Shown piece after piece: positions 35,460-43,856 of a stretch of DNA of 44,281 nt. Position numbers and translations under genes: made by a program. The notes below the pieces were generated by a model. It was given only the letters and a program-made list of their open reading frames with translations, ran no database searches and was not told where the DNA came from. The DNA is from Iodidimonas nitroreducens (GTDB lineage: Bacteria > Pseudomonadota > Alphaproteobacteria > Sphingomonadales > Rhodothalassiaceae): the NCBI GenBank assembly GCA_000710935.1, contig BAYV01000022.1, positions 1 through 44,281 of the forward strand. Direction: 5' to 3'. How positions within the stretch are numbered: position 1 is the first letter of the stretch; each line of letters starts with the position of its first letter.

Positions 35460-35569
35460 GCGGGGGCGGGCAGATGGGGGGCATGATCATGGGAAGGTGG
35501 CTCAAAAACCAGCCACCATGCCCCAGCATAGCCGCCTCACGCGTTGTTTTCAAAGGAGCCTTTTTTGTC

Positions 35570-36229
35570 ATGTCCAGCCTCCCCATGCTGTCCGGCCCTG
35601 AGCTAGCCCCCGCCCATGGGGCATCCCCCGATTGTCTGGTGATTTTCGCCCATGGCTATGGCTCGAACGGGGCCGATCTGATCAGCCTTGCGCCGCATTT
35701 TCAGAATAGTTTGCCGGGCGCACATTTTCTCTCGCCCAATGCGCCCCAGCCCTGCCCCGGGGCGCCACAGGGTTATCAGTGGTTTCCCCTCACATCCATC
35801 AGCCGGGCCGAGCGTGATGAGGGAACGGCTGCGGCGGCGGCGATCCTGGATCATTATATTGATCAACAGCTTGATCGGTTTGATCTGCCCGCAAACAGGC
35901 TGGCGCTCATCGGCTTTTCTCAGGGCACGATGATGAGCCTGCATGTGGGGCTGCGTCGGAAACAGGCTCTGGCCGGGATCGTCGGGTTTTCAGGCTCGCT
36001 GGCAAGCCCGGGGCAGTTGATCGATGAAATGGGGCCGCCACCCCCGGTTTTGCTGGTGCATGGCGCGGCGGATGATGTGGTGCCGGTATGGCTGATGTTT
36101 GAAGCCTTTGGGGCCATGGAAGCCGCGAAAATTCCGGTGGAACGGCATATCAGTCAGAATATCGCCCATAGCATTGCCCCCGATGGCCTGCGCAAGGCGG
36201 TTGAATTTTTAAAACAGCATCTGGCCTGA
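35570..36229 (+). CDS. Alpha/beta hydrolase, phospholipase/carboxylesterase type
   Basis: A 219-residue serine hydrolase of the acyl-protein thioesterase/carboxylesterase group. The catalytic triad is visible as S117 in GFSQG, D169 in HGAADDVVP and H200 in NIAHSI; the oxyanion segment is FAHGYGSNGADL. No signal peptide, so cytosolic. I start it at 35570 (MSSLPML); an AAAGGAG site lies rather far upstream (14 bases), and the frame is open to 35474. Natural substrate unknown. Confidence 0.85.
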   Translation: MSSLPMLSGPELAPAHGASPDCLVIFAHGYGSNGADLISLAPHFQNSLPGAHFLSPNAPQPCPGAPQGYQWFPLTSISRAERDEGTAAAAAILDHYIDQQLDRFDLPANRLALIGFSQGTMMSLHVGLRRKQALAGIVGFSGSLASPGQLIDEMGPPPPVLLVHGAADDVVPVWLMFEAFGAMEAAKIPVERHISQNIAHSIAPDGLRKAVEFLKQHLA

Positions 36230-36394
36230 AGATTGGGCCTGCAGCCAAAATCCCGCTTGATCTGCGGCAATATGGAGTGTTGTCATAAATAGAGAACACT
36301 GTATCTTGTAAAACACTCTCGAAAGACTGGGCGGCCCGGTTTTCATTGGGAAGGGCGGGTGTCATCCGGTTCTCTTCGCAGGATAGATCACGCG

Positions 36395-36961
36395 ATGCTG
36401 GATGGATTCTCTCTCCCCTCGCCTGAAAGCTGCCCGGCTCTGGTTTTGAATGCCGATTTTCGGCCCTTGAGCTATTTCCCTTTGTCTTTATGGGGATGGC
36501 AAACGGCCCTGAAAGCGGTTTTTCTGGATCGGGTGAATATTGTTTCGGAATATGATCGGGTGGTGCGCTCGCCCACCACTGAAATCCGCCTGCCTTCGGT
36601 CATTTCCTTACGAACCTATATAAAGCCCGCCACCTGGCCCGCCTTTACCCGCTTCAATCTGTTTTTACGGGATCGCTTTAGCTGCCAATATTGCGCTGTC
36701 GGGTCTGATCTCACCTTCGATCATGTGGTGCCCCGGGCCTATGGTGGCCGCACCACATGGGAAAATGTGACCACGGCCTGTGCGCCCTGCAATCTGGCCA
36801 AAGGCGGGCGCACGCCGCAGGAAGCGGGAATGCATCCGATGATCAAACCCTTCCGCCCCAATAGCCATCAACTCATTGAAAATGGCCGCCGGTTTCCGCC
36901 CAATTATCTGCATGATAGCTGGCGTGATTATCTTTATTGGGATAGCGAACTGGAGCCCTGA
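36395..36961 (+). CDS. HNH endonuclease family protein
   Basis: A 188-residue protein conserved in alphaproteobacteria. The HNH domain has a zinc knuckle C97-x2-C100 and C129-x2-C132, with the catalytic TFDHVVPRAYGG between them and a following TTWENV. Flanking conserved parts are LVLNADFRPLSYFPLSLWGW and the C-terminal NYLHDSWRDYLYWD. Its role is not known; it is present as a single chromosomal copy with no methylase beside it, so it is not an obvious restriction system. The ATG at 36395 gives the family's usual length; a GTG at 36359 with GGAAGG upstream is an alternative. Confidence 0.9.
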   Translation: MLDGFSLPSPESCPALVLNADFRPLSYFPLSLWGWQTALKAVFLDRVNIVSEYDRVVRSPTTEIRLPSVISLRTYIKPATWPAFTRFNLFLRDRFSCQYCAVGSDLTFDHVVPRAYGGRTTWENVTTACAPCNLAKGGRTPQEAGMHPMIKPFRPNSHQLIENGRRFPPNYLHDSWRDYLYWDSELEP

Positions 36962-37023
36962 TCACGCCCCCGACAATGGGGCGAGCCCGGCACACCGCAG
37001 GACACACAGCAGGGCTTGGGGCA

Positions 37024-37644
37024 TCAAAGCTTTCTGGCCATGGCAATCGCCAAACGGCAGCCGCTTTTGATGGCCCCTGCTAAAAGCCCATAGCCGGGTG
37101 TATCCTCGGCCCCATGGGCAAGGGCGGTTTCACGATGTTCGGCTTCCTCGCTCTGAAAATCGGCGATGGTCTCGGCCAGTTCCGGTTCTTTGTCGCCCAA
37201 GGCGCGGCGCTGGCTTTCATAATGATCGTCGATCACCTCTTCAACGGCGGCGGTGCAGGCCATCAGGGCGCGTTCACCCATCAGGGCGGTTCCGGCCCCT
37301 AAAGCATAGCCCGCCACATGCCAAAAGGGCGATAAAAGCGACGGGCGCACCCGGCGTTCAATCAGCAATTCATCAAAGCGCTGCAGATGCCGCGCTTCCT
37401 GCTTGGCCATATGCCGGATCAGGGGGCTGAGCCGATGCCCATGGCCCAGAACCGCAAGCTGGCCGGCATAGATGCGGGCGGCCCCATATTCCCCGGCATG
37501 ATCCACGCGGATCATCTCGTCGATGCTTTCCCCGCGCTGGCGATCCCCAGGCAGGGGCCGTGGCGGCACCATTTTCGCGGGCGCTGCGCTTTTCGTAGAC
37601 GGCACGATGCGGGACGTTTCTATGGATTTCGTGGGATCAGCCAT
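37024..37644 (-). CDS. coq7: COQ7-type demethoxyubiquinone hydroxylase
   Basis: A 206-residue di-iron carboxylate hydroxylase of ubiquinone synthesis. The two four-helix EXXH half-sites are visible: VDHAGEYGAARIYAGQL and KQEARHLQRFDELL in the first half, AVEEVIDDHYESQ and SEEAEHRETAL in the second. Its ATG at 37644 overlaps the dsbB stop by eight bases, so the two genes are coupled. The first 35 residues are a variable polar leader. Confidence 0.93.
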   Translation of the reverse strand: MADPTKSIETSRIVPSTKSAAPAKMVPPRPLPGDRQRGESIDEMIRVDHAGEYGAARIYAGQLAVLGHGHRLSPLIRHMAKQEARHLQRFDELLIERRVRPSLLSPFWHVAGYALGAGTALMGERALMACTAAVEEVIDDHYESQRRALGDKEPELAETIADFQSEEAEHRETALAHGAEDTPGYGLLAGAIKSGCRLAIAMARKL

Positions 37645-38167
37645 GGCTTTGCCCTTTCTGGATGATGTGCCGCCGATAAAGAGCATAGCCTGAAAATCCA
37701 GCCAGCCCCAGGGCGATCAGCATGTTCCATACTGCCATGGAAAGCCCCAGAAAGGACCATGAAATATCGTCGCAGCGCACCAGCTTGGCTTTCATGATCT
37801 GCTCCAAAGCCGCCGCCGGATCGGTGGGCAGGCTTGCCCCCGAACAGGTGGATGGCCCCGCCCAGAAACCCTGCTCCACCCCGCCATGAAAGCCGCCGAC
37901 GAAAGCCGTGGCAAGGAATAAAAGCAGCCCGCAAAACAGCGCCAGATCAAGCCCCCTGCGCCCCGGCACAAAGATCAGCAAGGGCAGCAGCAAAGCGAGA
38001 TAATAAGGAATGCGCTGCCAGTGGCACAAAGTGCAGGGGGCATAGCCCAGATATTCAAAAAAATGCGCAGCCCCCAAAATGATCGCACTGGCAAAGGCAA
38101 GAAGGCCGGGCAGCAGGATCTGCGGGCCGCTGTTGATCAACTGATCCAGCTTTTGGGTGCGTGTCAT
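37637..38167 (-). CDS. dsbB: Disulfide bond formation protein DsbB
   Basis: A 176-residue four-helix membrane protein that reoxidises DsbA with ubiquinone. The first periplasmic pair is C45-TL-C48 (APCTLCHWQRIPYY) and the second is C108 and C132. Hydrophobic helices lie at about 17-36, 53-68, 75-94 and 140-160. The overlap with coq7 puts a quinone-reducing enzyme beside a quinone-synthesis enzyme. Confidence 0.9.
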   Translation of the reverse strand: MTRTQKLDQLINSGPQILLPGLLAFASAIILGAAHFFEYLGYAPCTLCHWQRIPYYLALLLPLLIFVPGRRGLDLALFCGLLLFLATAFVGGFHGGVEQGFWAGPSTCSGASLPTDPAAALEQIMKAKLVRCDDISWSFLGLSMAVWNMLIALGLAGFSGYALYRRHIIQKGQSHG

Positions 38168-38202
38168 TCAGGCTTCCGTTTCAATCTGCCAAAAGGATGG
38201 GA

Positions 38203-38781
38203 TCACAGATAGCGCATCGCGATGAACCCGCCCGCCAGCAAAAGCGCAAAAAGGCTGGCCAGAAGGCTCAGGCGCTTTTCGATGAAGGCTTCGATGGGGG
38301 CTCCGTATTTCCACAAAAGCGCCGCTTCGATATAAAAGCGCGGGGCGCGGGAAAGCAAGGCCGCCAGCAAAAAGGCCACAGGGTTCATCGCCACCACGCC
38401 GCTGGCAAGGGTGATGACCTTGAAGGGGAAAAAGCTCAGTCCAAACAGGAAAACCAGCCAGAAACCATGATCCTTGAAGCGCTCCTGAAAGATCTGGAAC
38501 TGGGCCTCATAGCCATAAAAGGCGATCAGCGGCGCGCCGATCAGATCCCATAGATAATAACCGATGCCATAGCCCGCCAGCCCTCCCAAAACCGAGGCAA
38601 AGGTGCAAATAAGCGCAAAACGAAAGGCTTTCTGCCGATTGGCCAAGGTCATCGGCAGCAGCATCACATCGGGGGGAATGGGAAAGATCGAGCTTTCGAG
38701 GAAAGACACAAGCCCCAGCCAGCGCTCGGCATGGCGGTGGCGGGCTTTTTCCAATGTCCAGCGATAAAGCCGCGAAAGCAT
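38203..38781 (-). CDS. YqaA/DedA-like VTT-domain membrane protein
   Basis: A 192-residue membrane protein with four to five hydrophobic segments. The conserved ESSIFPIPPDVMLLPM and GLAGYGIGYYLWDLIG blocks, and a re-entrant FFPFKVITLASGVVAM, are typical of the YqaA branch of the DedA/VTT family, whose members move lipids or ions. I start it at the ATG at 38781 (MLSRLYRW); the frame extends to 38862. It reads in the same direction as dsbB, 36 bases before it. Confidence 0.85.
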   Translation of the reverse strand: MLSRLYRWTLEKARHRHAERWLGLVSFLESSIFPIPPDVMLLPMTLANRQKAFRFALICTFASVLGGLAGYGIGYYLWDLIGAPLIAFYGYEAQFQIFQERFKDHGFWLVFLFGLSFFPFKVITLASGVVAMNPVAFLLAALLSRAPRFYIEAALLWKYGAPIEAFIEKRLSLLASLFALLLAGGFIAMRYL

Positions 38782-38933
38782 GATCAGATCATCCAGAGTA
38801 CAATGGCCATGAGGGTGGCATGAATATCCATTTGATCTGGCAGATTGCCACCTGAAAAGCAATGCGGTGGCTTGTCAGATGGTAAGGCGCGCAGAAAATA
38901 ATCGACAAAGCGCCCCTGTTGCACAGGTCGGGC

Positions 38934-38961
38934 TTGACGTGAGATCATTTCCCCCTAATAT
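38934..38961 (+). promoter_or_regulatory. Promoter of tRNA-Leu
   Basis: TTGACG (38934-38939) and TAATAT (38956-38961) form a sigma-70 promoter with a 16-base spacer, about 29 bases ahead of the tRNA. Confidence 0.65.
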
Positions 38962-38989
38962 GCGCCGACCTGAAGGCAGACCACACAGA

Positions 38990-39076
38990 GCCCCTGTGGC
39001 GGAACTGGTAGACGCGCCAGACTCAAAATCTGGTTCTCGCAAGGGAGTGTCGGTTCGAGTCCGACCGGGGGCACCA
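38990..39076 (+). tRNA. tRNA-Leu (anticodon CAA)
   Basis: An 87-base class II tRNA. The acceptor stem GCCCCTG pairs with CGGGGGC and is followed by an encoded ACCA. The anticodon stem CCAGA/TCTGG closes the loop CTCAAAA, giving anticodon CAA that reads TTG. A long variable arm and GGTTCGAGTCC T-arm are present. Confidence 0.97.
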
Positions 39077-39086
39077 ATCTCATGAT

Positions 39087-39106
39087 CCGGCTCATGAGCC
39101 GGCTTT
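39087..39106 (+). terminator. Terminator of tRNA-Leu
   Basis: CCGGCTC-AT-GAGCCGG is a perfect 16-base hairpin followed by CTTTTC, 11 bases after the tRNA. Confidence 0.75.
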
Positions 39107-39116
39107 TCAGGCTTTC

Positions 39117-40163
39117 TCAATCCAATGTGCCGCCCACCGGGGGGAAGGGATCGATGAAGCCTTCCACGCGCGCCAGTTGATCCATCACGCCTGTGGCATT
39201 CATCCGCACCCAGGCATCAAACTGATTGAGCGCGCGAAAAGAGTCCACCTTGCCCAGATCCGCTGCGATCAGATCGGCGGCCTTTTCAGGCGGCGTGCCC
39301 GCCACCACATGCTCCATGCATAAATCGCGCAATTGGGTGATATAGGCGAGGTAATTGCGCACCTCTGCCTTTCCGCCCATGCCCGCATGGCCCGGGGCCA
39401 TCAATTCCCAGTCCATATCCAGCACCTGTTCGGTGCTATGAACCATGCCATCGATCTGATAGCGGGCCAGATCCATGAAGGGCATGCGATCCACCAGCAC
39501 CCAATCTACGACGCTGAGCAGGGCCTGATCGGGCACCCTAAGGCTGATCGATCCACGGCCATCATTGGGGCCATGATAGCGCAGTTCCACCCGCCGGTCG
39601 CCCAGATCGATATCCAGTCCTTCATGAAAGGTCGTATCGGCATAGCGGGTTTTGAGCCGCGAGCGCATCTGACTATCGCGCGCCAGTTCGTGGGAGATAT
39701 AGCGCACGCCATCGGCTTCCAGCATCTCTCCGCCCGAGACATGATCAGCATGATTATGGCTATAGACGACATGGCTGATCGGCTTGTCGCTCATCTGGCC
39801 GAGCTGTGATTTCAGCCAGCCCGCAAATCCCTGATCGATGCTATCAAACACCAGGAGGCCCTTTTGGCCTTCGATCACGAGGCCATGATGCCTGTTTTGG
39901 CGGGTTCGCCAGAGGCCCCGGGCGATCTCGACGATCTCGCGCTCGGGATTGGCGGCTTCCTGCGCTGATGCCGCCCCGCAGCAGCCAAAGGAAGCAAAGC
40001 CCGTGCTGCCGGAACTGCCCGCGCCGATCCCCATGCCAAGACCTGCGCCTATTCCGGCTCCAACTCCGGCCCCAATGGCTGTCAGACCGCCCCCCAAAGC
40101 AAGGCTGCCTCCCAGAATCTCCCTGCGGGAAAAATCAGACGATTTTTTAAATATCTGTGGCAT
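39117..40163 (-). CDS. Tat-exported metallo-beta-lactamase-fold hydrolase
   Basis: A 348-residue MBL-fold protein. The N-terminus has a twin-arginine motif SRREIL (12-17) and an unusual long glycine-alternating hydrophobic part (residues 30-53), then CCGAASAQEA, so it is probably exported folded. The metal motif is H136-x-H138-x-D140-H141 (SHNHADHVSGG), with the later HYHGPNDGRGS-like block and APGHAGMGG. The substrate is unknown; similar exported MBL proteins occur in quinoprotein and sulfur pathways. The Vgb-like remnant lies 34 bases upstream in the same direction. Confidence 0.82.
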   Translation of the reverse strand: MPQIFKKSSDFSRREILGGSLALGGGLTAIGAGVGAGIGAGLGMGIGAGSSGSTGFASFGCCGAASAQEAANPEREIVEIARGLWRTRQNRHHGLVIEGQKGLLVFDSIDQGFAGWLKSQLGQMSDKPISHVVYSHNHADHVSGGEMLEADGVRYISHELARDSQMRSRLKTRYADTTFHEGLDIDLGDRRVELRYHGPNDGRGSISLRVPDQALLSVVDWVLVDRMPFMDLARYQIDGMVHSTEQVLDMDWELMAPGHAGMGGKAEVRNYLAYITQLRDLCMEHVVAGTPPEKAADLIAADLGKVDSFRALNQFDAWVRMNATGVMDQLARVEGFIDPFPPVGGTLD

Positions 40164-40196
40164 GCGGTCTCTCCTTTTCTCGGAATCATGGGCTGA

Positions 40197-40658
40197 TCAT
40201 AGGAAGGTTTGAAGTTTGCAGATAGGGGATGATATCGGAAATACCCGAAGATAAGGCGCCGCCTCGATATCGCCCTTGGGGAAGGCCCATTCCTTCACAA
40301 AACCTTCGCCCGAACGGACAAGGCCCGGGGTGCTGCGGGCAAAATCGCCATAATAAACATCGCCATTGCGCAAAACCGTAATGCGCCGGGGCAGGGCATC
40401 TTCAGCCGGCACTTTATATTCGGTGACCGCCATCGTTTCGGGGTCGACCTCTGAGATCATATTGGTCCCGAAATGGGCAATCCACACTGTGCCATCAGGC
40501 GCTTCCTCGATGCCATAGGGGCGGGATGCTTCGACCGAATAGGGCTTTGTATAGCGCAGTTTGCGGGTTGCAATATCCATCGAGCCCACCATGTTGGAAT
40601 GCCGGATGGTGAACCAGATCCGGCTTTCGTCCTCATTAAAAATTATGGTGTGGGGAAC
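40197..40658 (-). pseudogene. Remnant of a Vgb-like (virginiamycin B lyase/beta-propeller) gene
   Basis: The minus-strand frame reads as the middle of a Vgb-type beta-propeller: PHTIIFNEDESRIWFTIRHS, then SNMVGSMDIATRKL, RPYGIEEAPDGTVWIAHFGTN and RNGDVYYGDFARS. Family proteins are about 300 residues; only about 135 are left. The family match continues upstream of the first ATG (40592) to about 40656 and then hits a stop at 40667. At the other end it stops at about 40250, after EAAPY, and the last 15 residues (LRVFPISSP and onward) look unrelated. Both ends therefore look broken and no start codon is in the right place. Confidence 0.75.
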
Positions 40659-40892
40659 GGCCGATTATTTTATGATAATGCCAGCCTTGAAGAGATGGTG
40701 AAAGATTTTAACAGATATTATGATGGCAAAATCGAGCTTGCAGATGACACAATGAAAGATCTCAAAATATCCGGGTCATTTAAAATCGATACGATTGAGA
40801 AAAAAATATTTTCTTTAGAAAATATACTTCCGGTCAGTGTCGTGAAAAAAGATGATAAATTGATTATAATTTATCAAAAGAAAGAGAATTAA
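40653..40892 (+). pseudogene. C-terminal remnant of a FecR-type anti-sigma factor
   Basis: About 80 residues resemble the C-terminal domain of FecR regulators: GRLFYDNASLEEMVKDFNRY, then KISGSFKIDTIEKKIFSL and LPVSVVKKDDKLIIIY. The N-terminal cytosolic domain, membrane helix and FecR core are missing; upstream the frame runs through antisense of the Vgb-like remnant. No ECF sigma gene or TonB receptor is nearby. The codons are AT-rich (AAA, ATA, TTA), unlike the surrounding genes. Confidence 0.65.
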
Positions 40893-40893
40893 G

Positions 40894-41481
40894 ATGATAG
40901 AAACAATGGCAGTCCTATTTGCATTTCTTATTGTCGCGAATACGCAATATGCTTTCTCACAAGAAGAAATGGATGCTGTTGATACAATCATTTATTGCGG
41001 TAGTCTTGAAGATAACGAAAAAAAACTGGCTTGTTTTGATGCAGCTTATCATCACTATAGCCAGGAAAGAACAGCGAAAAAAGCTGATGCGGGCGTGATG
41101 TCGTCTTCAGCTAAAAACACAAAGCCAGCGCAAAGCATTGAGCAAGAGGGGGTGCGGTCGCAGCATGCTGCGAAAGCGGCGCCGTCTCAGGCCATAGCCA
41201 AAGACAATCGGCGCAAGATGATCGTGCGTGAAATAACGGTCGATGATCTGGAACTGCCCCTGGAAACCACGATCACCGCCTACAACAGGAATAAAAGGGG
41301 AGATTTCAAGCTGCAAATTGCCGAAGGGTGGATTTTTGCGCGCTCGGATGGGCCAACACCCCCCAACACTGATCTCACAGGAGCTTCAGTCGTTCTGGAA
41401 AAGAACTTTCTTGGGAATTGGCGGATGACCATTCCCGATATGAAAAAGCCTTTATGGATCAAGCCCGACGAGCGTGAGTAG
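40894..41481 (+). CDS. Exported protein of unknown function
   Basis: A 195-residue protein with an N-terminal signal peptide (residues 1-22, ending YAFS). It starts one base after the FecR-remnant stop with AAGAG upstream, so it was probably in the same transcript. The mature part begins with a Cys-x-(many)-Cys segment, IIYCGSLEDNEKKLACFDAAY, a pattern seen in several uncharacterised exported proteins and near T6SS VasI-like ones. A Lys/Ala/Ser-rich linker (about 60-110) leads to a beta-rich C-terminal domain. The 5' half is AT-rich and the 3' half is like the rest of the chromosome. Confidence 0.65.
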   Translation: MIETMAVLFAFLIVANTQYAFSQEEMDAVDTIIYCGSLEDNEKKLACFDAAYHHYSQERTAKKADAGVMSSSAKNTKPAQSIEQEGVRSQHAAKAAPSQAIAKDNRRKMIVREITVDDLELPLETTITAYNRNKRGDFKLQIAEGWIFARSDGPTPPNTDLTGASVVLEKNFLGNWRMTIPDMKKPLWIKPDERE

Positions 41482-41663
41482 GGCGATTTCGCAGGATGGC
41501 GTATAATATCACATCTGAGATTAAAGGCGGCTCGTCATCTCACGAAAATTTTAGACATATTTAATATATCCGGGTAATGATATGTTTTTATAAGCCTGTC
41601 ATAAACACTTACTGATATAGCATAAGCCCTAAGGTCATAATATGATGCAACCCAGAGCTGGCG

Positions 41664-43568
41664 ATGTTTTCTTATAATCTGGGGGAATATACGCATCCCG
41701 ATCTGCAATCATCGTCCGATCAGATGTTTTGCCAGAAGATCTGTGCGGCGGCTCAATTGCTGTGCCCTTCGGTGATCATCATCAATCTTGCAAAAGATGG
41801 CCGCATTTTATGGATGAATGAGCAGGCCACGGCCAATTTTTATGGCACGCTCAATGCGAATGAGACGATGCAGTTTTGCGATCTCATCTCACCGGAAGAT
41901 CAGCCATCCTGGTGGGCCAATTTCCACACCCTGATCAGAACCCGGGTCAATAAAGTTCAGATTGCCTTTCATGGGCAAAGCCCGGTTGGCAAGGCGCCCC
42001 GGTTTCGAGGCCATATCATTGCCCTTGATGATGATCAGGGGGCAACTCATTATTTCGTTTCCGTGCAGGTTGTAAGCCCCTTCATCAGTGAGGAGGATCA
42101 TTTCCGCCATATCACTCAGCAGGCTTTGCAGGGGATCATCGTTCATCGCCATGATCGGGTGCTCTATATCAATCAGAAAATGGCGGAAATATTGGGGCTC
42201 GATGATTATCGCAAGATCGGGAGCATCAAGGATATTGCCAATTTCGTGCATCCCGATGATCAGGACATCGTGCGGGATCGCTATGCCCAAGCGGTGCAGA
42301 AAGGCACATTTGGCGATCTGTTTGATTTTCGGTTGATCGCGGCGGATGGAAAATCCGTGTGGGTGAGCTGCCGTTTTGGCACCATTCGCTGGCATGGGCG
42401 GGCGGCGATTGTTTCGTCTTTTTTCGATATCACCGAAACAAAACGCCAAGCGTATCAAAGCAGCGAAACGGAAAAGCTGTTTACCAGAATTCTGGAAATT
42501 TCGCCCGATGTGGTGGCCATATCGCGCTTGTCGGATGGCACCTATTATTGGGTGAACAAGGCTTTTACCGAATTTTTCAAATGGGAAAGAAGCGATGTGA
42601 TCGGCCGTTCGGGCATCGCACTGGGCATCTGGAAGGAACCGGATCAAAAATTGCGCTTATTGAGCGAGCTTGAACGCCATGGTGTGGTGCAATCCTTTGA
42701 AACGATCGCCTGCGATAGTGCGGGGCGCAGCTATACAACATCGCTGCATGCCACCAAAATCCGCTATCTGAACGAAGATTTCATCGTCACTGTGGGGCGG
42801 GATATCACGCCTGAGAAAGAACAGCGCAAAGCCCTCGAACACAGCATGCTGGCAGCCGAGCTTGCCAATCGCGCGAAAACCGATTTTCTGGCTAATATGA
42901 GCCATGAACTCAGAACACCGCTCAATGCGGTGATCGGATTTTCAGGATTGATCATCGATCAGAAGGATCGTTCTTTCCAGCCCGCAAAGATCATCGATTA
43001 TGCCGAAAATATCCAGGCCGCCGGGCATCATCTTTTGCAGATTGTGAATGATCTTCTGGATATGTCGCGGATCGAGATCGGGGCGGTTGATCTGAAGCCC
43101 GAAGATTTTGATCTATGGTCGGCTTTTGATCAGGTGATCCGGCTTTTGCAGCCTAAAATCGATGAGCAAAAATTGCGGATGCAGATCGCCCCGATCCCTG
43201 ACGGCTCTGAAGTGCATGCCGATTTTTTGCGGACCCGACAGATCATAATCAATCTTTTGACCAATGCCATAAAATTTACGCCCGAAGGTGGCAGCCTTGT
43301 TTTTAGCATCCACGCAGAAAGCCCCGATTTTTGCAGCTTTTCGATCAAGGATAGCGGCATCGGGATGGCGGAAGATGAAATCGCGCGGGCCATGCAGCCC
43401 TTTGGACGGGCCGATAATTCCTATACCCGCCAGCATGATGGGGTGGGGCTTGGTTTGCCGATCGTGCAAAATCTCGCCTCATTGATGCAGGGCCGTGTCG
43501 TGATATCCTCGGCGCCCGGCGAAGGCACTGAGGTGACGATCTCACTGCCCCGTGCTCAGCCGCACTGA
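41664..43568 (+). CDS. PAS-domain sensor histidine kinase
   Basis: A 634-residue kinase without membrane segments, so it senses something in the cytosol. Three PAS-like modules precede the kinase core: about 30-135, 145-265 (ending in a PAC-like FFDITETKRQ) and 275-390 (ending VGRDITPEKEQ). The phospho-acceptor is H414 in MSHELRTPLNAVIGFS. The ATPase part has NLLTNAIKFTPEGG, KDSGIGM and GVGLGLPIVQNL. No receiver domain is attached and no response regulator lies in the window. The ATG at 41664 is the first usable start; the ribosome site is weak. Confidence 0.92.
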   Translation: MFSYNLGEYTHPDLQSSSDQMFCQKICAAAQLLCPSVIIINLAKDGRILWMNEQATANFYGTLNANETMQFCDLISPEDQPSWWANFHTLIRTRVNKVQIAFHGQSPVGKAPRFRGHIIALDDDQGATHYFVSVQVVSPFISEEDHFRHITQQALQGIIVHRHDRVLYINQKMAEILGLDDYRKIGSIKDIANFVHPDDQDIVRDRYAQAVQKGTFGDLFDFRLIAADGKSVWVSCRFGTIRWHGRAAIVSSFFDITETKRQAYQSSETEKLFTRILEISPDVVAISRLSDGTYYWVNKAFTEFFKWERSDVIGRSGIALGIWKEPDQKLRLLSELERHGVVQSFETIACDSAGRSYTTSLHATKIRYLNEDFIVTVGRDITPEKEQRKALEHSMLAAELANRAKTDFLANMSHELRTPLNAVIGFSGLIIDQKDRSFQPAKIIDYAENIQAAGHHLLQIVNDLLDMSRIEIGAVDLKPEDFDLWSAFDQVIRLLQPKIDEQKLRMQIAPIPDGSEVHADFLRTRQIIINLLTNAIKFTPEGGSLVFSIHAESPDFCSFSIKDSGIGMAEDEIARAMQPFGRADNSYTRQHDGVGLGLPIVQNLASLMQGRVVISSAPGEGTEVTISLPRAQPH

Positions 43569-43597
43569 TCTTGATTATCCTCCATCGCCACCTCCCA

Positions 43598-43816
43598 TCA
43601 CCATGGCGATGGGTTGCCGCATTCTGGTGAATCAGTGAGACTATCGACGTAATACTCGAAAAATTTAGCGACTTCTGGTTTTTGGAGTGCAATCAAGATG
43701 GACAGTGGGGCTGGCTGGACATTATCGTTGGCGGTGACATTGCCCAAAGCTTTGCCAATGAGTTCTGCAATAAACTCGCACAGATTGAGCGACAGATCAG
43801 TGTAGGAAAATTTCAT
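43598..43816 (-). CDS. Small protein of unknown function
   Basis: A 72-residue acidic protein, no signal peptide or membrane helix, no recognised motif. Ribosome site poor. It lies between the kinase and another unknown gene in an AT-richer part of the window. It may be a real accessory gene or a chance frame. Confidence 0.35.
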   Translation of the reverse strand: MKFSYTDLSLNLCEFIAELIGKALGNVTANDNVQPAPLSILIALQKPEVAKFFEYYVDSLTDSPECGNPSPW

Positions 43817-43856
43817 AAATTTAATTGCAGCCCATAATATTTTTTAAGACTGTTCC

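Noticed and set aside
36270-36320. Repeated AACACT/AGTGTT words before the HNH gene as an operator
   Set aside because: Spacing and symmetry are loose and the words are short; could be chance in an AT-rich leader.
40473-40652. Upstream part of the plus-strand frame leading into the FecR-like fragment
   Set aside because: It is antisense of the Vgb-like remnant and carries no FecR similarity; only the part after about 40653 is kept.
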